Source of the DNA: SMXQ01 sp033720855
GTDB taxonomy: Bacteria > Pseudomonadota > Alphaproteobacteria > SMXQ01
Direction of reading: 5' to 3'
Assembly (NCBI GenBank): GCA_033720855.1
Contig: JAWWBR010000112.1
Coordinates: forward strand, 1 to 11,208
DNA: 11,208 nucleotides
The notes under the pieces were generated by a model. It made no database searches. It was not told the DNA's origin and saw only the letters and a program-made list of their open reading frames with translations. Position 1 is the stretch's first letter; each line of letters begins with the position of its first letter. This document shows positions 1 through 5,757 of this stretch, one piece after another. The position numbers were made by a program, and so were the translations under genes.

Positions 1-207
1 GAGCTGCTGCCCTATATGGTCGACAAATACGGCACCGATTGCTGGGTCTATGCCAGCGACATCCCCCACGCCCACCGCAAGACCGATTCGGCGCGCTTCG
101 TGCTCAACCGCCCCGACCTCAGCGATGCCGCCAAGGGGCGCATCCTGTGGGAGGGGACGGCGCGGCTCTACGGGCTCGACTCGCCCCTCGGTACCGGGGC
201 GGCGTGA
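1..207 (+). CDS. Amidohydrolase-2 (ACMSD-like, COG2159) family protein, C-terminal end only
   Basis: Only the last 68 residues are in the window; the reading frame is open from base 1 and the gene begins upstream. The fragment has the usual C-terminal signature of metal-dependent amidohydrolases of the ACMSD/LigW type: a segment YASDIPH at fragment residues 17-23, whose Asp20 matches the conserved metal-binding or catalytic Asp of the (G/S)SDxPH motif, then an ILWEGTARLYGL tail matching the family's closing 'NAxxLYGL' helix. Family members hydrolyse or non-oxidatively decarboxylate cyclic and aromatic acids using one Zn or Mn ion; the substrate here is unknown. The stop overlaps the start of the following dehydrogenase by one base (TGATG), which suggests translational coupling. 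It is the first of three members of this family in the operon. The family call rests on a short tail, but the two neighbouring paralogues support it. Confidence 0.8.
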   Translation, partial: ELLPYMVDKYGTDCWVYASDIPHAHRKTDSARFVLNRPDLSDAAKGRILWEGTARLYGLDSPLGTGAA

Positions 208-971
208 TGGGCAGGCTCGACGGCAAGGTCATCCTCGTCACCGGCGCCGCCGCCGGCCTCGGGCGCGAATACGCCCAGCGCCTTGCCCAGGAGGGCGCCA
301 AGCTGGTGCTGGCCGACATCGAAGATTGCCGGGAGACCGCGCGGCGCTGCGAAGCCGCCGCCCAGGGGGCCGAGGTGCTCACCCTTAATGTCGACGTCGC
401 CGACGAAGCCCAGACCAGGGAGATGGCGGCCAAGGCCCATGAGCGGTTCGGGCGCATCGACGGGCTGCTCAATAACGCCGGCCTCATGCGGGGCCTCGCG
501 GTGAAGTCGCTGCTCGATGTCGATATGGAGCTTTGGGACCGGGTCTATGCCGTCAACGCCCGCGGCACCTTCCTCTGCATCCGCGCCGTCTTCCCCTATA
601 TGCGCGACGCCGGAGGCGGCACCGTCGTCAATGTCGGCTCCGGCAGCACACTGCGCATCGCCCGCACGGTGGACAGCACCAATCCCCACTACACCTCGTC
701 CAAGGCGGCCATCGCCAACATCACCCGCGCCGTCGCCCGCGAACTCGGCGCTTATAACATCAACGTCGTCACTTTGGCGCCCGGCTCGACGACATCCGAC
801 CGGGACCAGCCGCTCGGCGTCGCCGACGCCGATGACGAGCCCGCGGCTTCGCTTCAGCGCCGGGGCGTGCCTGCGGACCTCACCGGGGTCGTTGCCTTCC
901 TCTTCAGCGAGGACGCGCACTTCATTTCCGGCCAGATGATCGTCGTCAACGGCGGCCGCGAGGTGTACTGA
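207..971 (+). CDS. Short-chain dehydrogenase/reductase (classical SDR)
   Basis: A 254-residue classical SDR, probably an NAD(H)-dependent oxidoreductase acting on an alcohol, diol or ketone intermediate of the pathway encoded around it. The Rossmann glycine motif TGAAAGLG lies at residues 12-19. Asp37 at the end of beta-strand 2 favours NAD over NADP. The NNAG motif is at 89-92, Asn117 lies in VNARG, Ser145 is the likely catalytic serine, and Tyr162-x3-Lys166 is the active-site pair. The C-terminal ISGQMIVVNGG is the standard SDR ending. Ser-to-Tyr spacing (17 residues, or 15 if Ser147 is used) is longer than the usual 12-13, so the substrate loop carries a small insertion. The start at 207 is chosen because the SDR fold begins directly at MGRLDGKV and the ATG overlaps the preceding stop; the frame stays open upstream to 39, but that part reads as arginine/proline-rich shadow. 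The specific substrate is unknown. Confidence 0.93.
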   Translation: MGRLDGKVILVTGAAAGLGREYAQRLAQEGAKLVLADIEDCRETARRCEAAAQGAEVLTLNVDVADEAQTREMAAKAHERFGRIDGLLNNAGLMRGLAVKSLLDVDMELWDRVYAVNARGTFLCIRAVFPYMRDAGGGTVVNVGSGSTLRIARTVDSTNPHYTSSKAAIANITRAVARELGAYNINVVTLAPGSTTSDRDQPLGVADADDEPAASLQRRGVPADLTGVVAFLFSEDAHFISGQMIVVNGGREVY

Positions 972-986
972 ACCTCGAGGTTTTTT
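971..986. promoter_or_regulatory. 12-bp perfect palindrome followed by T run between SDR and amidohydrolase genes
   Basis: AACCTCGAGGTT (971-982) is a perfect inverted repeat that begins on the last base of the SDR stop codon; T981-T986 give six Ts in a row. As RNA it can form only a 4-bp stem with a TCGA loop, so it would be a weak terminator or attenuator at best. As DNA it could be an operator half-site pair. The next gene starts 20 nt later, with its own ribosome binding site, so complete termination here is unlikely. Confidence 0.3.
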
Positions 987-1006
987 CAAGGTAAGGAGCG
1001 TTTGAG

Positions 1007-2098
1007 ATGCATATGATCGATGCCGACACCCATCTGCGCGAGGGCTATTACCTCGACGAGGTCTACAAGCTCTCGGGCGAATTCGCCAAGTTCTCGCCGA
1101 AGAAGGTGCGCGACGGGGAATACCACGAGGTCGAATTCGAGCACGACTTGGAGCCCTGGGGCCAGGAGGTCGAGAAATACGGCAGCCACCGCCAGCTCTA
1201 CAGTCCCGACCGGCACGGCGGGCGCATCGCCGCCATGCAGCCGGGCGGCCACGACAAGGAAAAACGCATCGCCGATCTCGCCGCCGGCGGGGTCGAGAAG
1301 CAGGTGCTGTTCTGCACCGGCTCGGGCATCCCGCTCCTGAACGAGGGGCCCCTGGGCCTCGAGCTCTGCCGCGCCTTCAACGACTGGGTTGCCAAGTTCG
1401 TCAAGGGCTACGAGGACAAGCTCTACCCGACGGCGGTGATGCCGGCGGGGTATCCCGAGGGCATGGCCGGAGAGCTCAGGCGCGCGGTCACCGAGCTCGG
1501 CATCCGCGCCGCCCATATCTCGGGCTATTCGATGACCCGATGCGCCGACGATCCGGCGTTCGACGGCTTCTACGCCGCCGCCGAGGCCCTCGACGTCCCG
1601 CTCTTCGTTCATCCCCATTCCCGCGGGCCGGTCGCCAACCGGCACAAGAACTTCTGGCAGATGCATGCGCTGGCGCGCCCGACCATGGCCGCCGACGCGC
1701 TGGTCTCCTTCGTGATCGGCGGGGTGTTCGAGCGCTTTCCCAAGCTCAAGGTGGCGTTCTTCGAATGCAACGCCGCCTGGATGCTCTACTGGATGGACCG
1801 CATGGACATGGGCCACGGCTACCTGAACGAGGATTACGCGCCTTACCTGACCATGAAGCCGTCGGACTACGTGCGGCGCAATTGCTACCTGACGGTGGAA
1901 TCCAACGAAAAATGCCTGCCCGAAGCCTTTGAGGAGATCGGCACGGACAAGCTGATGATGTCGTCGGACTATCCCCATTGGGATTGCGGCTTCCCCGGTT
2001 GCGCCGAGGAGGCGGCGTCGCGCACCGATCTCAGCGCCGAGCAGCGCGACCGCCTGACCCGGCGCAACATCGCCGAGCTGATGAAGATCGAGGCCTGA
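1007..2098 (+). CDS. Amidohydrolase-2 (ACMSD-like, COG2159) family metal-dependent hydrolase/decarboxylase
   Basis: A full-length 363-residue TIM-barrel amidohydrolase of the ACMSD / gamma-resorcylate decarboxylase group. Visible metal and active-site elements are D5-A-D7-T-H9 at the end of strand 1 (an Asp-x-His variant of the family's HxH), H202-P-H204 in LFVHPHS, Glu253 in VAFFECNAAW, and Asp321 in SSDYPHWD. The C-terminal RRNIAELMKIEA is a variant of the family's 'xxNAxxLYxL' end. AAGGAG at 993-998 is 8 nt upstream of the ATG and supports this start. It lies 35 nt after the SDR gene and 34 nt before a second paralogue, so co-transcription is very likely. Family knowledge allows C-C decarboxylation or C-N/C-O hydrolysis of an aromatic or vinylogous acid; I cannot choose between these. 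The two paralogues share the motif layout but little other sequence, so separate substrates or steps are likely. Confidence 0.9.
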   Translation: MHMIDADTHLREGYYLDEVYKLSGEFAKFSPKKVRDGEYHEVEFEHDLEPWGQEVEKYGSHRQLYSPDRHGGRIAAMQPGGHDKEKRIADLAAGGVEKQVLFCTGSGIPLLNEGPLGLELCRAFNDWVAKFVKGYEDKLYPTAVMPAGYPEGMAGELRRAVTELGIRAAHISGYSMTRCADDPAFDGFYAAAEALDVPLFVHPHSRGPVANRHKNFWQMHALARPTMAADALVSFVIGGVFERFPKLKVAFFECNAAWMLYWMDRMDMGHGYLNEDYAPYLTMKPSDYVRRNCYLTVESNEKCLPEAFEEIGTDKLMMSSDYPHWDCGFPGCAEEAASRTDLSAEQRDRLTRRNIAELMKIEA

Positions 2099-2132
2099 GA
2101 CGGCCGCGCCCGCCGGGCCGGGAGGGAGTGCC

Positions 2133-3176
2133 ATGGGATATGTGGACGCCGATGCCCACGTCATCGAGACCGAGGAAACCTGGGGCTACCTCGCCGAGGA
2201 GGACCGCGCCCACACGCCCCTGGTGGTGACCCAGAGCTGGGGCCGGGAGGTTGTGGATGCCGGGCGTCTGACCACCGAATACTGGCTGATGGACAACCGC
2301 ATCCATGCCAAGAACCGCAATATCGGCCCCGATACCTCGGCGGAGTCGCGGGAAATGCGCGACGTCGGTGCCCGGCTTGCCCATATGGACGCGCTCGGCA
2401 TCGACCTCCAGGTGCTCTATCCCACCGTGTTCCTGCGCCCCGCCGTGCGCACCGCCGCTGCCGAGCTGGCCCTGACCCGGGCCTATAACCGCTGGCTCGC
2501 CGGGATCTGGAAACAGGCGCCCGATCGCCTGCGCTGGGTCGTCATGCCGGCGCACCTGACGCCTGAAAGCATCGGCGACGAGCTCGCCTGGGCCAAGGAC
2601 AATGGCGCCTGCGGCGTCTTCATGCGGGGACTCGAATGGGACCGGCACATCTCCGATCCCTATTTCTACCCCCTCTACGAGACCGCCCAGGCGCTCGACC
2701 TCGCCGTCTGCATCCATTCGGGGACCAATTCCATCACCCAGCACGATTTCTGCCTCGAGGACACCTCGTTCTCGAAATTCCTGCAGCCCGGCATCGGCGC
2801 CTTCCAGTCCCTGGTGGCCAAGGGCGTGCCGGCCAAGTTCCCCGGCCTGCGCTGGGGCTTCGTCGAGCTCAGCGCCCAATGGCTGCCCTATCTGCACAAC
2901 GATCTGGTGTGGCGCCTCAGCCGCGCCGGGCGGGCGATGCCCGAGAACCTCCTTGCCGCCAACCGCATCTACGTCGCCTGCGCCATCAGCGACGACGTCG
3001 CCTACATCCTGCGCTATGCCGGTGAGGATCACCTGATGCTCGGCACCGATTACGGCCATAACGACCAGCAGAGCCAGATCGACGCCTTCGCCCTCCTGCG
3101 CGAGCGCAACGATATCCCGCCTGCGGTGGTGGACAAGATCACCGACACAAATCCCCGCGCCCTTTACGGCCTGTAG
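2133..3176 (+). CDS. Amidohydrolase-2 (ACMSD-like, COG2159) family metal-dependent hydrolase/decarboxylase, second full-length paralogue
   Basis: A 347-residue member of the same TIM-barrel family. The N-terminal metal motif is D5-A-D7-A-H9. Later elements are His195 in VCIHSG, Glu245 in FVELSAQW, Asp306 in LGTDYGHND, and a C-terminal NPRALYGL that matches the conserved 'NAxxLYGL' helix closely. Unlike its upstream neighbour it has IHSG instead of HPH at the strand-5 histidine, and TDYGH instead of SDYPH, so the metal shell and substrate pocket differ. GGAGGGAG at 2121-2128 sits just upstream of the ATG. The region around residues 84-100 (HMDALGIDLQVLYPTVF) is the family-typical block before the strand-3 turn. 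It is co-directional with genes on both sides. It is expected to be cytoplasmic, with no signal peptide. The reaction is unknown; hydrolysis or non-oxidative decarboxylation of a pathway intermediate is the family-based inference. Confidence 0.9.
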   Translation: MGYVDADAHVIETEETWGYLAEEDRAHTPLVVTQSWGREVVDAGRLTTEYWLMDNRIHAKNRNIGPDTSAESREMRDVGARLAHMDALGIDLQVLYPTVFLRPAVRTAAAELALTRAYNRWLAGIWKQAPDRLRWVVMPAHLTPESIGDELAWAKDNGACGVFMRGLEWDRHISDPYFYPLYETAQALDLAVCIHSGTNSITQHDFCLEDTSFSKFLQPGIGAFQSLVAKGVPAKFPGLRWGFVELSAQWLPYLHNDLVWRLSRAGRAMPENLLAANRIYVACAISDDVAYILRYAGEDHLMLGTDYGHNDQQSQIDAFALLRERNDIPPAVVDKITDTNPRALYGL

Positions 3177-3236
3177 GTGGCACTTTCGCCGGCCGCAGCG
3201 TTGCGATAGGCTTACCGGAGACCTGGGAGGACACCG

Positions 3237-3254
3237 GCCGCGCCCGAGCGCGGC
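3237..3254 (+). promoter_or_regulatory. GC-rich stem-loop in the 105-nt gap before the cupin gene
   Basis: GCCGCGC (3237-3243) and GCGCGGC (3248-3254) form a perfect 7-bp stem with a CCGA loop. No T run follows, so it is not a normal Rho-independent terminator. It ends 27 nt before the cupin ATG and could stabilise the downstream message or set differential expression within the operon. Chance formation is possible in DNA this rich in G and C. Confidence 0.3.
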
Positions 3255-3268
3255 GTGGCCCCGAGGAC

Positions 3269-3277
3269 AGGAGGAAA
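3269..3277 (+). promoter_or_regulatory. Strong Shine-Dalgarno sequence that fixes the cupin start
   Basis: AGGAGGAAA ends a few bases before the ATG at 3282 (7 nt after AGGAGG). It argues for 3282 as the start over the in-frame GTG at 3255, which lies at the end of the stem-loop and has no such site. Confidence 0.7.
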
Positions 3278-3281
3278 CGAC

Positions 3282-3761
3282 ATGGCGACACAAGAGACCG
3301 AATTGCGGGGCGCGGAAAAGAAGGAGGCGTTTTTCCAGGCGGCCGAGGAGGGCGTTCACCGCTTCCGCTTCCAGGTGCCCGATGTCGAGGCGCCTGCCGG
3401 CAGGATCAACTGCTACCTCGCCAAGACCGATACCTGCAGCTCCACCATCCTGGTGCTGGAGCCGGGCTACAAGGCGGGCCACCACTACCACCCCAATCAG
3501 GACGGCATCTGGGTGGTCCTCAAGGGGCAGGTGCGCTTCTTCGGCGGCGCGGACGAGAAGGAGATGGGGGTTTTCGGCCCCTATGAGGGGATCAAGCAGC
3601 CCGAGAACACCCGTTACGGCTTCGAGGTGGTGGGCGAGGAGGAAGCCTGGCTGATGCAGATCGCGGGCTATCCCAAGGGCAAGGCCATGGCCAAGCGCAT
3701 CTATACCGATGGCGATCCCATAGGCGAAGGCGGCACGCGGGTCGATATGGCGGTCGATTAG
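3282..3761 (+). CDS. Single-domain cupin protein with altered metal motifs
   Basis: A 159-residue protein with one cupin beta-barrel. Motif 1 is seen as G62-Y-K-A-G-H67-H68-Y-H70-P-N-Q-D-G...K-G82: the two histidines of HxH (68 and 70) are present, but the usual glutamate falls on Asp74 or Gly75. In the second motif P107-E-N-T-R-Y112-G-F-E-V-V-G, the usual metal-binding histidine is replaced by Tyr112. It could bind metal with an unusual ligand set, or be a non-catalytic binding or isomerase-type cupin. Residues 1-25 are charged and predicted helical, with no signal peptide. It lies 105 nt after an amidohydrolase gene and 23 nt before a dioxygenase gene, so it is probably part of the same pathway. 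Candidate roles from family knowledge are dioxygenase, isomerase/epimerase, or small-molecule binding; the sequence does not decide. Confidence 0.82.
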   Translation: MATQETELRGAEKKEAFFQAAEEGVHRFRFQVPDVEAPAGRINCYLAKTDTCSSTILVLEPGYKAGHHYHPNQDGIWVVLKGQVRFFGGADEKEMGVFGPYEGIKQPENTRYGFEVVGEEEAWLMQIAGYPKGKAMAKRIYTDGDPIGEGGTRVDMAVD

Positions 3762-3784
3762 GTGTAGGGGCGCGGAGGACGGCA

Positions 3785-4852
3785 ATGACTGAGAATCCCT
3801 GGACGCCGAGCGCGAGGGCGCGCGAGCCGGCCGTGCTCGGCCGCCCTATCGTCGAATCGGGCTGCTGGTATCCCGAAGACATGGCTGGCGCCACGCCCTG
3901 GCTCTACCGTTTGGATCGGCGCGAGGCCGACGACATCATGGCCGCGGTGTCGCGGATCGAGGACGAGGGGCGCGACATCAAGGATATCCGACCGGCCGAC
4001 TTCCCGTTGCCGGTCCTCGCCCCCGCCCTTGCCGATATCCGCGCCGAACTGATGGACGGCCGCGGCTTCGCCATCATCCGCGGCCTGCCCACCGAGGAGC
4101 TTACCATCTATCAGCAGGCGGCCGCCTTCTGGGGGGTGTCGACCCATATCGGACGGCCCTTTTCCCAGAACGCCCAGGGGCACCTGCTGGGCCACGTCAC
4201 CAATATCAACCCGGTCATCGACGATGGCACCGGCCGCGGCTATCGCTCCAACGACGGACTCAACTTCCATGCCGACGGTTGCGACGTGACCGCGCTGTTC
4301 TGCGTGCAACCGGCGAAATCGGGCGGCCTTCACAGGATCTGCAGTTCCGTCGCGCTCTATAACGAGATGCTCAGGCGCCGGCCGGAGCTGGCCGAAGCGC
4401 TGGCCTTCTATTTCTACCGCTCGCGCCGGGGCGAGCTTCCCGAAGGGCAGACAGAGATGTGGTTCCGCCAGCCGGTGTTCAGCGTCTGCGACGGCTATTT
4501 CGCCGCGCGTGGGGCGTCCAACACCATCCTCCGCGCCCAGGGTGTGCCCGGGGTGCCCGACCTCACCGATGTGCAGCGCGAGGCCATCGCCTACTTCCAG
4601 GAGCTCGCGCCCGAGCTCGCCATCGATATCGCCTTCGAGCCCGGCGACTTCGAATACGCCCAAAGCCACGTGACGCTCCACGCCCGCACCGCCTTCGAGG
4701 ACTGGCCCGAGCCCGAGCGCCGGCGTCACCTCTTCCGCCTGTGGATGAGCGCCGACGGCGCCCGGCCCCTGGTGCCTGAGATCGCCGAGGAGATCGAGCG
4801 CGGCATCACCGTCGAAGGCGTCGAGCCGAGCGCCCCGCTGGTCCCGGTCTAG
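3785..4852 (+). CDS. TauD/TfdA-like Fe(II)/2-oxoglutarate-dependent dioxygenase
   Basis: A 355-residue non-haem iron oxygenase, expected to hydroxylate or oxidatively cleave a substrate while converting 2-oxoglutarate to succinate. The facial triad reads His162-x-Asp164 (FHADGCD) with distal His299 (TLHARTAF). Arg314 and Arg318 in RRRHLFRLW correspond by spacing to the 2-oxoglutarate-binding arginines of TauD. The block GRGFAIIRGLP (92-102) is the family's typical strand before the barrel, and PFSQNAQGHLLGHV (125-138) is the loop leading to the active site. It is longer than TauD (about 280 residues), with about 70 extra N-terminal residues. Taurine or 2,4-D activity is therefore not implied; the overall style resembles the broader TauD-like group with unassigned substrates. 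GGAGG at 3774-3778 lies 6 nt upstream of the ATG. It is the last gene of the catabolic block, and 152 nt separate it from the ABC transporter ATG. Confidence 0.88.
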   Translation: MTENPWTPSARAREPAVLGRPIVESGCWYPEDMAGATPWLYRLDRREADDIMAAVSRIEDEGRDIKDIRPADFPLPVLAPALADIRAELMDGRGFAIIRGLPTEELTIYQQAAAFWGVSTHIGRPFSQNAQGHLLGHVTNINPVIDDGTGRGYRSNDGLNFHADGCDVTALFCVQPAKSGGLHRICSSVALYNEMLRRRPELAEALAFYFYRSRRGELPEGQTEMWFRQPVFSVCDGYFAARGASNTILRAQGVPGVPDLTDVQREAIAYFQELAPELAIDIAFEPGDFEYAQSHVTLHARTAFEDWPEPERRRHLFRLWMSADGARPLVPEIAEEIERGITVEGVEPSAPLVPV

Positions 4853-4889
4853 CAGGCGGGTGCCGCCGACGCTGCTCGGCATGGGCACA

Positions 4890-4902
4890 CCGCCCCGGGC
4901 GG
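4890..4902 (+). terminator. Weak candidate terminator after the catabolic operon
   Basis: CCGCC (4890-4894) and GGCGG (4898-4902) pair around a three-base loop. The nearest T runs are TTT at 4904-4906 and TTTTTTT at 4922-4928. The long T run is 19 nt past the stem, too far for a textbook terminator, so this is only a possible end of the upstream transcript. The two copies are 5 bp long and could arise by chance in GC-rich DNA. Confidence 0.25.
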
Positions 4903-4904
4903 AT

Positions 4905-4933
4905 TTAACTTTCCGCAACCATTTTTTTGTAGC
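4905..4933 (+). promoter_or_regulatory. AT-rich patch, possible promoter for the ABC transporter
   Basis: The stretch 4903-4942 is clearly richer in A and T than its surroundings and lies between two gene blocks, where a promoter would be expected. A possible sigma-70 reading is TTAACT (4905-4910) as -35 and TGTAGC (4928-4933) as -10 with a 17-nt spacer; the -10 match is poor. A promoter in this patch is more credible than these exact hexamers. Confidence 0.22.
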
Positions 4934-4946
4934 AAGGATAAGGGGT

Positions 4947-4966
4947 GCGGGATCACGGTGTCCCGC
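4947..4966 (+). promoter_or_regulatory. Leader stem-loop upstream of the ABC ATPase
   Basis: GCGGGA (4947-4952) and TCCCGC (4961-4966) form a perfect 6-bp stem with an 8-nt loop. It sits 38 nt upstream of the ATG at 5005. It lies directly after an in-frame GTG (4945) that has an AAGGA site at 4934-4938, so it would be in the leader if translation begins at 5005, or in the first codons if it begins at 4945. Confidence 0.3.
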
Positions 4967-5004
4967 GGCCCGCCCGCGAGCGATTTGGGACCACGGTAGA
5001 GGCC

Positions 5005-5757
5005 ATGAACGAAAAGCCGTTTGCCCTTGAAATCAGGGCGCTCAGGAAGGATTTCGACAAGCCTGCGGTGGATGGGCTCGACCTCGCCGTCCGCGCCGGC
5101 GAGTTCTACGCCCTGCTCGGCCCCAATGGTGCCGGCAAGACGACGACGCTCAAGATCGTCGCCGGGCTGCTCGATCCCGACGCCGGGTCGGTTTCCGTTT
5201 TCGGCGTCGACGCGCTGGCCGATCCCATAGCCGCCAAGCGCATGATCTCCTGGGTGCCCGACGAGCCGATGATCTACGACAAGCTGACCCCTTACGAATA
5301 CCTCGAATTCGTGGCCGGGCTGTGGGGCGTCGATGCCTCCCTGGCCGAGCGCCGGGCGCGCGACCTGATCGAATGGCTCGGCCTTGCGCCCAATGCGCAT
5401 GACCGCTGTCAGGGATTTTCCCGCGGCATGAAGCAGAAGGTGGCGCTGGCCGGCGCCCTGGTCCACGAGCCCAGGCTGCTGATCCTGGACGAACCGCTGA
5501 CCGGCCTGGATGCCGGCGCCGCCCGTCAGGTCAAGGAGGTTCTGGTCGAGCGCTTGGGCGATGGCGTTGCGGTGGTGATGACCACACATATCCTGGAGGT
5601 TGCCGAGCGCATGGCCGAGCGTATCGGCGTCATCCACGAAGGCCGCCTGATCGCCGAAGGGACCCTCGCCGATCTCAGCGCCCGGGCCCAGGGCGGCGGC
5701 GCCAGCCTCGAAGACATCTTCCTCGACCTCGTTGCCGGCGAGAGCGACGCCGCATGA
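5005..5757 (+). CDS. ABC transporter ATP-binding protein
   Basis: A 250-residue nucleotide-binding subunit of an ABC-2-type exporter. The Walker A motif GPNGAGKTT is at residues 39-47, the signature FSRGMKQK at 138-145, Walker B LLILDEP at 158-164 followed by the D-loop GLD, and the switch His195 in TTHILE. The Q-loop region VPDEPMIYDKLTPYEYL (84-100) has Asp/Glu where most ABC proteins have Gln, a substitution common in exporter ATPases of this subgroup. It is paired with the permease gene by a 4-bp ATGA overlap, so the two are translationally coupled. The start is uncertain: ATG 5005 fits where the family domain begins but has only AGAGG two bases away. GTG 4945 has a better-spaced AAGGA and would add 20 residues that look unrelated to the domain. 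The transported substrate is unknown; lipid, peptide or drug export is typical of the family. Confidence 0.93.
   Translation: MNEKPFALEIRALRKDFDKPAVDGLDLAVRAGEFYALLGPNGAGKTTTLKIVAGLLDPDAGSVSVFGVDALADPIAAKRMISWVPDEPMIYDKLTPYEYLEFVAGLWGVDASLAERRARDLIEWLGLAPNAHDRCQGFSRGMKQKVALAGALVHEPRLLILDEPLTGLDAGAARQVKEVLVERLGDGVAVVMTTHILEVAERMAERIGVIHEGRLIAEGTLADLSARAQGGGASLEDIFLDLVAGESDAA

Noticed and set aside
39..206. Extended N terminus of the SDR frame back to position 39.
   Set aside because: The added 56 residues are an arginine/proline-rich shadow of the upstream amidohydrolase tail. The SDR fold begins at the ATG at 207.
986..2164. A 392-codon minus-strand open frame opposite the first full-length amidohydrolase.
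   Set aside because: It is a codon-bias shadow with no start signal or domain; the plus-strand gene has strong motifs and AAGGAG upstream.
2031..3785. A 584-codon minus-strand open frame opposite the second full-length amidohydrolase and the cupin.
   Set aside because: The plus strand holds clear conserved amidohydrolase and cupin motifs with ribosome binding sites. The antisense translation has no family signature.
3758..4918. A 386-codon minus-strand open frame opposite the TauD-like dioxygenase.
   Set aside because: The plus-strand gene has the complete H-x-D/His/Arg pattern and a good ribosome binding site. The antisense frame has none.
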